From assembly GCA_910587085.1 (NCBI GenBank), contig CAJUMC010000078.1:1-12798 (forward strand): 12,798 nucleotides of DNA, written 5' to 3'. The notes beneath the pieces were generated by a model. The model was not told the origin of the DNA and searched no databases. It saw nothing but the letters and a program-made list of their open reading frames with translations. The stretch comes from an uncultured Lachnospiraceae bacterium (GTDB taxonomy: Bacteria > Bacillota > Clostridia > Lachnospirales > Lachnospiraceae). The position numbers were made by a program, and so were the translations under genes. Shown here piece by piece: positions 1 to 5,136 of the stretch (within the stretch, counting starts at the first letter, position 1; each line of letters opens with the position of its first letter).

Positions 1-180
1 GAGGGAGATTTCCTTCTTCCCTTATTTTTTTGCCAACTATAATTTTACTCTAAGAAGCCACCTATACACTTGATTATCCGGCTGATTACTGTTTTAGAGT
101 CTGATCCTGATGCTCGTGTGAGGTATTCCGGGCGGCGCTACAACCGCACTGCCGCAGAACTGCACCAGAAGATTACGCTG
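1..180. other. Left-edge stretch with no recognised gene
   Basis: This stretch lies beyond the terminator that closes the minus-strand operon. A plus-strand frame is open from a TTG at 70 through base 234, but from 235 on it only mirrors the antirepressor gene in antisense, it has no convincing ribosome binding site, and its residues match no family I know. A TATAAT hexamer at 38-43 on the plus strand lacks a good -35 partner. The minus strand here holds only short frames. The stretch could be the edge of a neighbouring phage or host module, but nothing in it proves this. Confidence 0.4.
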
Positions 181-214
181 AAGGGGCGCCAGGATAACTC
201 CTGCCGCCCCTTTT
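181..214 (-). terminator. Hairpin terminator after the antirepressor gene
   Basis: Bases 181-193 pair with 200-212 (one C-C mismatch at 189/204) around the six-base loop 194-199, giving a GC-rich stem with GGGGCG opposite CGCCCC. It begins about 20 bases past the antirepressor stop codon at 235-237. The T-run (211-214) is on the plus-strand side. Read on the minus strand, the stem is followed only by TTCAG. The hairpin may therefore work in both directions, and termination of the phage operon would rest mostly on stem strength. Confidence 0.6.
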
Positions 215-234
215 CTATGCCGCTCCGATTGTGC

Positions 235-1020
235 TTACGCCGAACGCTCCTCTTCGTTCAGAAACTTGTTGATAAAATACTGCTGTCCCTTGCCCGTTAC
301 CTTTGTCGTGCGGTTGATCCTCACAGAGCCGTCCGGATTGTTTACCGTGCTTTCCTTGACCTCAAAAAGCCCCATCTCTATACTTTTCTGCGTCGGCATG
401 TTCCAGTCGGAACCATTCCGCTTGATGAGGTAGCCGTTTTCCCGCAGCCAGGCAAACATTCGCTTCTGCCCTATGTCCACGCCGTTCTGCTTTATCAGCT
501 TCGCCAGATCCCCGATCAGGATTGACGTGCGGCTCGCGGCTACAGCATCTGCAAAGATTTCTTTCGGCTTCATGCGGTCATTCTCCGCTTTCAGAGCCTG
601 GTTGCGCTCCTGTTCGTCCTTCAGCTTTGTAGCAAGCTGTATGAGAAAATCAGGAGAAGATAACGCCTTTTCCAGCGTATCCGCTGTCATGTATGCGCCG
701 TTCCTGCGGATGGATGGGATAATCTCGTCCGCAACCTTCGCCTGAAACATTTCCGCGGTTTCGTTTTTGGCTTTCATGGCAAGGCGGTAGAAGATATTTT
801 CGGGGATGAAATCCGGCCTTTTGCCACAAGTGGCAAAACCTATTTCTTCCAGGTATTCGTCAACTCTGCTCCACCTCACATTCGTATACTCCGTTCCCTT
901 TACCGTCTGCGTGGTAGTAAAACCAAGCCCCCTCGCCACGGCTTCCAGTTTCAGATACGCCATCCCGTTCTTTTCATAGCATTCCACGCCGCTGATATTC
1001 ATAATCGGTAATTCATTCAT
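235..1020 (-). CDS. Phage antirepressor with C-terminal KilAC (ANT) domain
   Basis: A 261-residue protein. Residues ~14-100 form a BRO-N/Rha-like N-terminal module (YLKLEAVARGLGF at 22-34, and FIPENIFYRLAMKAKN at 71-86), ending in the IIPSIRRNGAYM junction typical of phage antirepressors. Residues ~150-258 match the antirepressor KilAC/ANT domain (PF03374), with AWLRENGYL at 190-198 and TTKVTGKGQQYFINKFL at 238-254. Such proteins bind DNA or repressors and can shift the lysis-lysogeny balance. The ATG at 1020 follows GGGAGG with about nine bases of spacing, and it overlaps the holin-like gene by eight bases, so the two are translationally linked. Antirepressors usually sit in early regions. 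Here the gene is the last of the late lysis operon, which would make its expression late or readthrough-dependent. The family call is firm; the target is unknown. Confidence 0.88.
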   Translation of the reverse strand: MNELPIMNISGVECYEKNGMAYLKLEAVARGLGFTTTQTVKGTEYTNVRWSRVDEYLEEIGFATCGKRPDFIPENIFYRLAMKAKNETAEMFQAKVADEIIPSIRRNGAYMTADTLEKALSSPDFLIQLATKLKDEQERNQALKAENDRMKPKEIFADAVAASRTSILIGDLAKLIKQNGVDIGQKRMFAWLRENGYLIKRNGSDWNMPTQKSIEMGLFEVKESTVNNPDGSVRINRTTKVTGKGQQYFINKFLNEEERSA

Positions 1021-1351
1021 GTTTCCGCACCTCCCGTTCCGCTTTTCTCAAATTCCGGCCGATCTGCTGGATCGCCTGCCTGACCTTATCATATCCAACC
1101 ATAGCACCCAGCCAGTTCGCAATCCCCATAAGGGCAAGGTACACGCTGTTCAGCGCGGTAAACGGCACCTGATAGTTGATATAATAGAGCGCGGTCGTCC
1201 CGCAGCCAACAATCAGCGCCACAATCAGGACGAGGATATTTGAGGCGTATTTCACACCCAGCCCATCCAGCAATTTTTTCAGCCCCTCCGTCAGCAGGGA
1301 CGTCACCGTCGCACAGGCGGTCAGAATGATTAAAAATGCTGTTGTTGTCAT
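1013..1351 (-). CDS. Holin-like membrane protein (three helices)
   Basis: A 112-residue protein with three hydrophobic segments at about residues 3-20, 37-58 and 66-86, and a basic tail (~89-112, rich in K, R and E). Small size, several membrane helices, a charged C-terminus and a place just after the endolysin fit a phage holin, the membrane-pore protein that times endolysin release. Its ATG overlaps the preceding stop codon as ATGA (1348-1351), and GAGGAAG upstream serves as the ribosome binding site. Its end overlaps the antirepressor start. I cannot name the holin family from the sequence, so the role rests on topology and context. Confidence 0.7.
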   Translation of the reverse strand: MTTTAFLIILTACATVTSLLTEGLKKLLDGLGVKYASNILVLIVALIVGCGTTALYYINYQVPFTALNSVYLALMGIANWLGAMVGYDKVRQAIQQIGRNLRKAEREVRKHE

Positions 1352-1620
1352 ATTTCTTCCTCACTTTCTGAGCTTTCGAGCTCCATCTGCTTTTCCAGAA
1401 TCCGGTTCTTCTCGGATTCTCTCGTTTCAAAAAAGGATTTCAGGCAGTAAACCAGGAACACACCGATGATCTCGGTAACAATCAGGCCGCCCATGGTTTC
1501 CGCGATCTGGTCCCTGCCGAGCAGCGCGAGGACAAACGGAAACTGCATGTCGATCAGCGCCGCCGCTACGATGCGGTTCATCATTTTTTTTGTGTATGTA
1601 GTGTTCGTATTGTTTTTCAT
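1348..1620 (-). CDS. Small membrane protein of the lysis cassette
   Basis: A 90-residue protein when read from the ATG at 1620. This start has GAGG seven bases upstream, whereas a GTG two codons earlier (1626) lies almost on top of that site and is less likely. A semi-hydrophobic stretch at ~16-34 precedes a clear membrane helix at ~44-64 (GGLIVTEIIGVFLVYCLKSFF region). The C-terminus from residue 65 is highly charged and ends in an acidic run (SSESEEEI). It lies between the coiled-coil anchor gene and the holin-like gene and overlaps the latter by four bases. It could be a second holin, an antiholin or a pinholin partner. I do not recognise the family. Confidence 0.65.
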   Translation of the reverse strand: MKNNTNTTYTKKMMNRIVAAALIDMQFPFVLALLGRDQIAETMGGLIVTEIIGVFLVYCLKSFFETRESEKNRILEKQMELESSESEEEI

Positions 1621-1629
1621 GCGCACACC

Positions 1630-2049
1630 TCACATCAGCATCAACACAGCGCCAACAACCGCGCCTACCACCGAGCTGATCACCGCCGTGACAATCGCGC
1701 TTTTCACCTGCCTGCCGGACTCCACCGGAGCCATTTCAAGCCTGCCGATGCGTTCCCCCTGCCGCTTGATACTCTCCAGGAGATTTTTTACGTTCACGGA
1801 AAGCTCGATCTGCTCATGCGAGATATCCGGCTCCTCTTCCAGCGCCCCGATGCGTTCCCCCTGCTTTTTCAGCACCTCAAGCATATTTTCCATGTTGATC
1901 GCCATGCGCTCCACCGAAACGGTCAGGGAATTGACCTGCTTCACCATCTCCTCTAACGTCGTGATCCGGTGATTCTGCCGCTTGTTTTCCTCGTCCTGCC
2001 GGCGGGCAAACTCCTCGTGTTCCTGCCTTGTGATAAAATTGTTGTCCAT
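1630..2049 (-). CDS. Coiled-coil membrane-anchored lysis-module protein (XhlA-like layout)
   Basis: A 139-residue protein from the ATG at 2049; a GTG directly before it (2052) is also possible, since AGGAGG lies five to eight bases upstream of both. Residues ~8-108 are charged and heptad-like, predicting a long coiled coil. The last ~22 residues (AIVTAVISSVVGAVVGAVLMLM) form a glycine/valine-rich tail anchor. The layout resembles the XhlA-type proteins that accompany holins and endolysins in Gram-positive phages, but no family motif is certain. The segment ending KKQGERIGALEEEP recurs 34 residues later as KRQGERIGRLEMAP, and the DNA carries an exact 17-base repeat at 1746-1762 and 1848-1864, evidence of an internal duplication. 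Confidence 0.7.
   Translation of the reverse strand: MDNNFITRQEHEEFARRQDEENKRQNHRITTLEEMVKQVNSLTVSVERMAINMENMLEVLKKQGERIGALEEEPDISHEQIELSVNVKNLLESIKRQGERIGRLEMAPVESGRQVKSAIVTAVISSVVGAVVGAVLMLM
1746..1864. repeat. Internal 102-base-period duplication in the coiled-coil gene
   Basis: CGATGCGTTCCCCCTGC occurs at 1746-1762 and again, exactly, at 1848-1864. The 102-base offset is 34 codons, in frame. At protein level the flanks remain related (MLEVLKKQGERIGALE against LLESIKRQGERIGRLE), so this looks like an old tandem duplication of a coiled-coil unit that lengthens the rod. Confidence 0.8.
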
Positions 2050-2082
2050 CACTCAAGCCTCCTTCCTGCTGCTTCCTGCGCT

Positions 2083-2814
2083 TTAAACTCTCGCCAGCGC
2101 CTTCACGGTGTTCGCGCCGACGCTCCAAACCTCCGCCTTTTTTGACCAGCCCTTCCGCTGCCAGTACGCCGCAGCTGCCTTTGCCGTCTTGCTGCCGTAT
2201 ACCCCGTCCACCGTGAGCGCTGGCCCCGCAATATCCCCGGCGGCGATCTGCCGGTTCAGCGCCAGCTGGAACCAGACGATCGAATACTTGTCCGTCATCT
2301 TTCCGACCTTCGCCGGGTTCGGGGCCGGAAGCGCTGCCCCGGCGTATTTGATCTTCGGGTGCCGGTACCAGTGCTTCCACGGCCGCTCCGACAGCTTTGT
2401 CAGGCACACCCCGTACTCAAAGCCTCTTGCCTCCACGACATATCCGCCGCCGATGTATACCCCGACATGCCCGGAAAACCGCACGCACACACCGGGCTGT
2501 TCCGGAAGGCTCCCTATCCCGTCTTTTTCCTGCGCAGCTTCAAATGCTTCGTCCGCTGTTGTGTCATAACTCCACTTCCCGCCGGCCAGTTCCGCGAGGA
2601 ACCATTCGATCAGGCCGTGGCAGTCTGTTGTCCGTTTCCCGATCTGCGCCTTGACCTTCGGCAGGCGGCGGGCGGTAAACCATCCGCTTGGGTTGCGCCG
2701 GGTCAAGTCGTTGTACATCGCGCCGGTAAATACTTTGCCGTTCGTTCCCATGATATACGGCACGCCGAGATTGCTGATACAAAAGTACGCTAAATCTGTG
2801 TTGCTGTTCTTCAT
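2083..2814 (-). CDS. Endolysin: NlpC/P60-type peptidase with peptidoglycan-binding domain
   Basis: A 243-residue protein. The N-terminal ~150 residues look like an NlpC/P60 (CHAP-like) cysteine peptidase. The likely nucleophile is C65 in RTTDCHGLIEWFL, and the general base H116 lies in SGHVGVYIGGGYVVEARG, with E128 a candidate third residue. Residues ~172-235 (WFQLALNRQIAAGD, LTVDGVYGSKTAKA) match a PG_binding_1-type wall-binding repeat. It should cleave stem-peptide bonds in the host wall at lysis. No signal peptide is seen, so it depends on a holin for export. The ATG at 2814 has AAGGGG seven bases upstream. It heads the lysis module and lies just beyond a minus-strand terminator, so it may have its own promoter or rely on antitermination. 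Confidence 0.88.
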   Translation of the reverse strand: MKNSNTDLAYFCISNLGVPYIMGTNGKVFTGAMYNDLTRRNPSGWFTARRLPKVKAQIGKRTTDCHGLIEWFLAELAGGKWSYDTTADEAFEAAQEKDGIGSLPEQPGVCVRFSGHVGVYIGGGYVVEARGFEYGVCLTKLSERPWKHWYRHPKIKYAGAALPAPNPAKVGKMTDKYSIVWFQLALNRQIAAGDIAGPALTVDGVYGSKTAKAAAAYWQRKGWSKKAEVWSVGANTVKALARV

Positions 2815-2865
2815 TGTTGTCCCCTTTCTTTTACTGTTTTGCAGGATACTCTGTTATGCTGCCGA

Positions 2866-2881
2866 TAAAAGCCCGCTTTTA
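2866..2881. repeat. Short inverted repeat upstream of the endolysin
   Basis: TAAAAGC at 2866-2872 and GCTTTTA at 2875-2881 are perfect inverted repeats separated by two bases. They lie between the minus-strand terminator and the endolysin ribosome binding site. The repeat could be an operator-like dyad or part of a leader hairpin. No clear sigma-70 promoter could be paired with it. Confidence 0.35.
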
Positions 2882-2886
2882 CACGC

Positions 2887-2914
2887 AAAAAAGACACCAA
2901 AACTATGGTGTCTT
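2887..2914 (-). terminator. Rho-independent terminator upstream of the lysis module
   Basis: AAGACACC (2891-2898) and GGTGTCTT (2907-2914) form a perfect eight-pair stem with loop 2899-2906. Read on the minus strand the stem runs into six consecutive T (2892-2887). This is the natural 3' end for the toxin message, and for tail-operon transcripts that read through. It lies just upstream of the putative plus-strand antitoxin promoter (2919-2947). Confidence 0.8.
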
Positions 2915-2918
2915 CTGC

Positions 2919-2947
2919 TTGCATTTTTTATGTCATTGTGTTATAGT
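2919..2947 (+). promoter_or_regulatory. Promoter of the putative antitoxin RNA
   Basis: A -35 TTGCAT (2919-2924) and a -10 TATAGT (2942-2947) are separated by 17 bases, with the extended -10 TG at 2939-2940. A start at about A2954 is expected. The 13 bases ATTGTGTTATAGT (2935-2947) also occur, on the other strand, in the toxin promoter. No plus-strand gene follows, which fits a promoter for a small RNA. Confidence 0.7.
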
Positions 2948-2953
2948 GGCCTT

Positions 2954-3044
2954 AAAGAGAGGGATACCGCCCACAAAGCGGTTGCCTCCGTCAGGGTTAT
3001 AAGCCTACCTGCACCGGCAAGTACAAGGTAGGCTTATTTATTTT
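2954..3044 (+). ncRNA. Putative antitoxin RNA of a type I toxin-antitoxin locus
   Basis: An RNA of about 90 nt is predicted from the plus-strand promoter (start ~2954) to the terminator hairpin at 2999-3037 and its T-rich tail. It contains a small perfect hairpin, ACCGC (2966-2970) with GCGGT (2978-2982), then the long terminator stem. It is fully complementary to the toxin message 3' region, covering the toxin stop codon (3038-3040) and about the last codon. This convergent 3' overlap is the arrangement known from txpA/RatA and clostridial prophage loci of that type. The RNA is inferred from promoter, terminator and position; expression cannot be seen from sequence. Confidence 0.6.
2999..3044 (+). 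terminator. Terminator of the antitoxin RNA
   Basis: ATAAGCCTACCT (2999-3010) pairs perfectly with AGGTAGGCTTAT (3026-3037), a 12-pair stem around a 15-base loop. On the plus strand it is followed by TTATTTTC, a usable T-rich tail. On the minus strand it is followed by AACCC, so the toxin message probably reads through it and ends at 2887. The stem starts one base beyond the toxin stop codon. Confidence 0.75.
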
Positions 3045-3136
3045 CGCTTGTTGTTCCTACTGTCTATGTAGGCAAGCAGCGCGAGGAGGAACGTACCGCC
3101 CAGAAATAACAGGCTGATCGTTTCATAAATATCCAT
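3038..3136 (-). CDS. Holin-like type I toxin peptide (TxpA/Hol_Tox-like)
   Basis: A 32-residue peptide starting MDIYETISLLFLGG, followed by TFLLALLAYI and ending DSRNNKRK. A polar ETxSLL-type start, one membrane helix (~residues 7-24) and a basic tail are the features of the 'putative holin-like toxin' family (Hol_Tox), which includes TxpA-type prophage toxins that damage the membrane. GGGGAGG lies eight bases before the ATG at 3136, and it is buried in a stable hairpin. The gene has its own promoter and a convergent antisense RNA at its 3' end. It could instead be a minor holin of the neighbouring lysis module, but the regulatory layout favours a toxin-antitoxin role. Confidence 0.78.
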   Translation of the reverse strand: MDIYETISLLFLGGTFLLALLAYIDSRNNKRK

Positions 3137-3144
3137 CCGCACCA

Positions 3145-3173
3145 CCTCCCCTCTTTGGTAAAAGTTGGGGAGG
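3145..3173 (-). promoter_or_regulatory. Shine-Dalgarno-sequestering hairpin in the toxin leader
   Basis: On the minus strand CCTCCCC (3173-3167) pairs with GGGGAGG (3151-3145), which is the toxin ribosome binding site. Inside, CTTT (3164-3161 on the message) pairs with AAAG (3156-3153) around a four-base loop. The stem therefore hides the whole Shine-Dalgarno sequence. Occluded start sites are typical of type I toxin messages, which need processing or refolding before translation. Confidence 0.75.
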
Positions 3174-3204
3174 CTACCACCTTGTAACACGGTATCCTTG
3201 CTTT

Positions 3205-3233
3205 ACTATAACACAATCCGGCTGGCTTCGCAA
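3205..3233 (-). promoter_or_regulatory. Promoter of the holin-like toxin gene
   Basis: On the minus strand a -35 TTGCGA (3233-3228) is followed after 17 bases by a -10 TATAGT (3210-3205) with an extended TG. The start should fall near 3198, giving a leader of about 60 bases. The ATTGTGTTATAGT core is identical to that of the convergent antitoxin promoter. It starts 25 bases beyond the tail-fibre stop codon, so the toxin need not depend on late transcription. Confidence 0.72.
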
Positions 3234-3257
3234 TTCCCCGGCAAAAAAGCTTTTAAC

Positions 3258-4925
3258 TTACGCAATATAAATAGTGCATTCTACGCTTGAACTATTTATT
3301 GCAACTGCTGAAATCTTAATTTTATCTACATATCCAGGAACCATTGTGCTTTGGGGAATCTCAATTGTTCTGATATGTCGCGAATTATTTCTGGCATCCA
3401 ACATGGAATGCGCCGAGCCAGCACTTATATTAGCCATACCGTTTATGATATCCGTTTGCGATGAGATGCTACGATTACCGAACAAGGTTACAATAGAACC
3501 ACTATTTTGACCGGTCTCAGACACAATGACTAAGTAATCGCAATAAGTAACTCCGCCTGCCGTAGCGGTCGATCCTGTTGCTATCTTTATAAAGTTAAAA
3601 TCCGAATATTGTGTTATATAATCACTTAATTTTATATAAGCTTTATCTATTCCACTTCCATATATTTTTACATCCGCTCCGCTGATCTTCCTGACGCCTC
3701 CGGTTCCGGCAACGCCCAAAATCGTATTGCCCATTACGATCTTGTCCGCGGTTATTCCGAGCGCATTTTTAATGGAGGATTCATTGATTCCGAACATCTG
3801 CCCCTGTGAAACGTGAGCCTTTTCCGGAGCAGAAAAAAATCCTTTATAATAAAATCCTCCCTCCTTTGCTTGAATTCTCCCGTTATTATTCAGAGAAAGA
3901 GTTCCAAACGGCTGATTATTCGATGCATCGTGTCTTCCTCCGTATGCATCTGGAAACGCCTTCATACCTCCTGTCACTTTCGCACCGTTGACCCACGCTG
4001 TCTTTCCGGAAACGATATCTGATGCTTCCGCTGTCCCCGGCGTCTGACCCGCCAGGCTGTTTGCTGTAACCTTCCCGCTTCCGTTGTGATATCCTGCCGG
4101 AATGATGTAGCTCCCGCCTGCATTCAGCGCCTGCGTTACTGCGCCGCGGTTCGTCATCTTCCCGGTGATCTTCTGCCCCTTCGCGTAAAAGGTTTTTCCG
4201 CTCAGCACTTCTCCGTCCGTCGCTGTCGCATCCGATGTATCAACCCCTGTGCTGATTTTCCCGATATTGGCCGCAATCGTTTCAAACGTTGCGTCGGCTG
4301 CCGTTGCAACTCCTTTCGCAGTGACCGCAGCGGCAACCGACGTTTTGCCGTCACTGACAGATTTTTTTAGCTCGTCCACCTCCACATGCCCATGTCCCGC
4401 CGCCGCAAAATGCGCTGCATGATACCCGTCCAGCGTGTCCGCGTTCCCGCCGTCCCGGTTGGCTGCGACGGTGATCTTCTTCGCCGCGTTGTCCGCCGAC
4501 AGGGTGATGTTGTTCCCGGCCTCCAGCGTAACGGTTGCCGTCTTGCCGTTTGCTGCCACGGCCACATTTCCGACATTAATGCTGCTGTAGGCGTTCTGGT
4601 TTACCTCCGCGCCCGCCGCCACGCCGTCCAGCTTTTGCTTGTCCGCGGCCGCCATCAGCCCCGCGGCCGCCTGCGTTGCTGCTGCAGTCCCCGCCTTTGC
4701 ATTCCATTCCTGTTTATCCTGCTCCGTCACATGCACGGCATCGCTTCCCAGATGCTCCGCCAGAGCGTGTGCCGTCCGCCGGGCCAGTTCCGCGAGAAAT
4801 GCTTCGTTGTTTATCAGTTGGCCGTACAACTGGTTAAACACGTCCGCATGATTCGGGTCCGTCGGTTCCAGCATCCGCAGCGCCGGATCGTATTCCGGTG
4901 GGTTTTTGATTGTAAAATCTGCCAT
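3258..4925 (-). CDS. Tail fibre / receptor-binding protein
   Basis: A 555-residue protein read from the ATG at 4925, which has GGAGGAG eight bases upstream. A frame extension of 30 residues upstream is rejected. Residues 1-60 (FTIKNPPEYDPALRMLEPTDP, NQLYGQLINNEAFL) form a baseplate-attachment region. Residues ~65-230 form an alanine- and glycine-rich shaft with NADTLDGYHAAHF at 161-173, a motif common in phage fibres. Residues ~190-410 carry linked modules of the DGEVLSGKTFYAKGQKITGKM and SDIVSGKTAWVNGAKVTGGM type. Residues ~415-555 form a different, AT-rich tip (ISGADVKIYGSG to SSSVECTIYIA), probably the receptor-binding head. It is the last tail gene before the toxin locus, and no clear terminator follows it. 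The host ligand is unknown. Confidence 0.82.
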   Translation of the reverse strand: MADFTIKNPPEYDPALRMLEPTDPNHADVFNQLYGQLINNEAFLAELARRTAHALAEHLGSDAVHVTEQDKQEWNAKAGTAAATQAAAGLMAAADKQKLDGVAAGAEVNQNAYSSINVGNVAVAANGKTATVTLEAGNNITLSADNAAKKITVAANRDGGNADTLDGYHAAHFAAAGHGHVEVDELKKSVSDGKTSVAAAVTAKGVATAADATFETIAANIGKISTGVDTSDATATDGEVLSGKTFYAKGQKITGKMTNRGAVTQALNAGGSYIIPAGYHNGSGKVTANSLAGQTPGTAEASDIVSGKTAWVNGAKVTGGMKAFPDAYGGRHDASNNQPFGTLSLNNNGRIQAKEGGFYYKGFFSAPEKAHVSQGQMFGINESSIKNALGITADKIVMGNTILGVAGTGGVRKISGADVKIYGSGIDKAYIKLSDYITQYSDFNFIKIATGSTATAGGVTYCDYLVIVSETGQNSGSIVTLFGNRSISSQTDIINGMANISAGSAHSMLDARNNSRHIRTIEIPQSTMVPGYVDKIKISAVAINSSSVECTIYIA

Positions 4926-5136
4926 TATCCTTTCTCCTCCTTCCGCCGCGATGCGGCATCCTTCCTGCACGGACGCCGGGCCGGCGGTTTTCCCGTTTTT
5001 TATACTCCGCCGCAAACTGCCCGCGCCGGAATTGTCCCCCAGCCCCGTCCCTCTGGGCCGGCACAGTGTATAATCCTCCCTGTCCTGCCCGCATACCGCC
5101 GGGCTGTGCCGCCGCAGCGCATATCACGCCAAAGCT
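4926..5136. other. Gene-free GC-rich spacer between tail-collar and fibre genes
   Basis: This spacer of about 210 bases holds no supported gene, although the rest of the tail operon is packed almost edge to edge. It is strongly GC-rich, with short self-complementary runs such as CGCCG/CGGCG near 4970-4985 and GCCGC/GCGGC near 4945-4958. Its fibre-proximal end holds the GGAGGAG ribosome binding site. It may be a leader, a recombination junction or decayed coding sequence. Confidence 0.45.

Larger units (their letters stand above)
2962..3197. repeat. Inverted near-repeat shared by toxin and antitoxin 5' ends
   Basis: The plus-strand segment 2962-2989 (GGATACCG, then ACAAAG, then GCCTCC) closely matches the minus-strand segment 3197-3169 (GGATACCG, ACAAGG, GCCTCC). 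Each lies at the start of its own predicted transcript, right after the shared promoter core. The two RNAs would thus have similar, not complementary, 5' ends, unlike the direct repeats described for the par/Fst system. Confidence 0.7.

Noticed and set aside
38..43. TATAAT hexamer as a plus-strand promoter
   Set aside because: No acceptable -35 hexamer at 16-18 bases upstream and no supported gene downstream on that strand.
1..180. Prophage attachment site or tRNA end at the left edge
   Set aside because: No tRNA cloverleaf or integrase is visible, and an att repeat cannot be recognised without the other end of the prophage.
70..525. Plus-strand open frame of 151 codons at the left edge
   Set aside because: Most of it is the antisense of the antirepressor gene, it starts with TTG without a ribosome binding site, and its part outside that gene (70-234) crosses the terminator hairpin and matches no known family.
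2935..3217. Par/Fst-type direct-repeat antisense locus
   Set aside because: The shared segments are inverted, not direct, so the RNAs would not be complementary at their 5' ends; the TxpA/RatA-like convergent overlap fits better.
3241..3256. AAAAGCTTTT-containing sequence as a terminator after the tail fibre
   Set aside because: The palindrome leaves no room for a loop, so a stable hairpin is not possible; the T-run alone is not enough.
4834..5127. Minus-strand 97-codon frame in the spacer before the fibre gene
   Set aside because: It overlaps the fibre start out of frame, is rich in G, R and A without motifs, and has no clear ribosome binding site.
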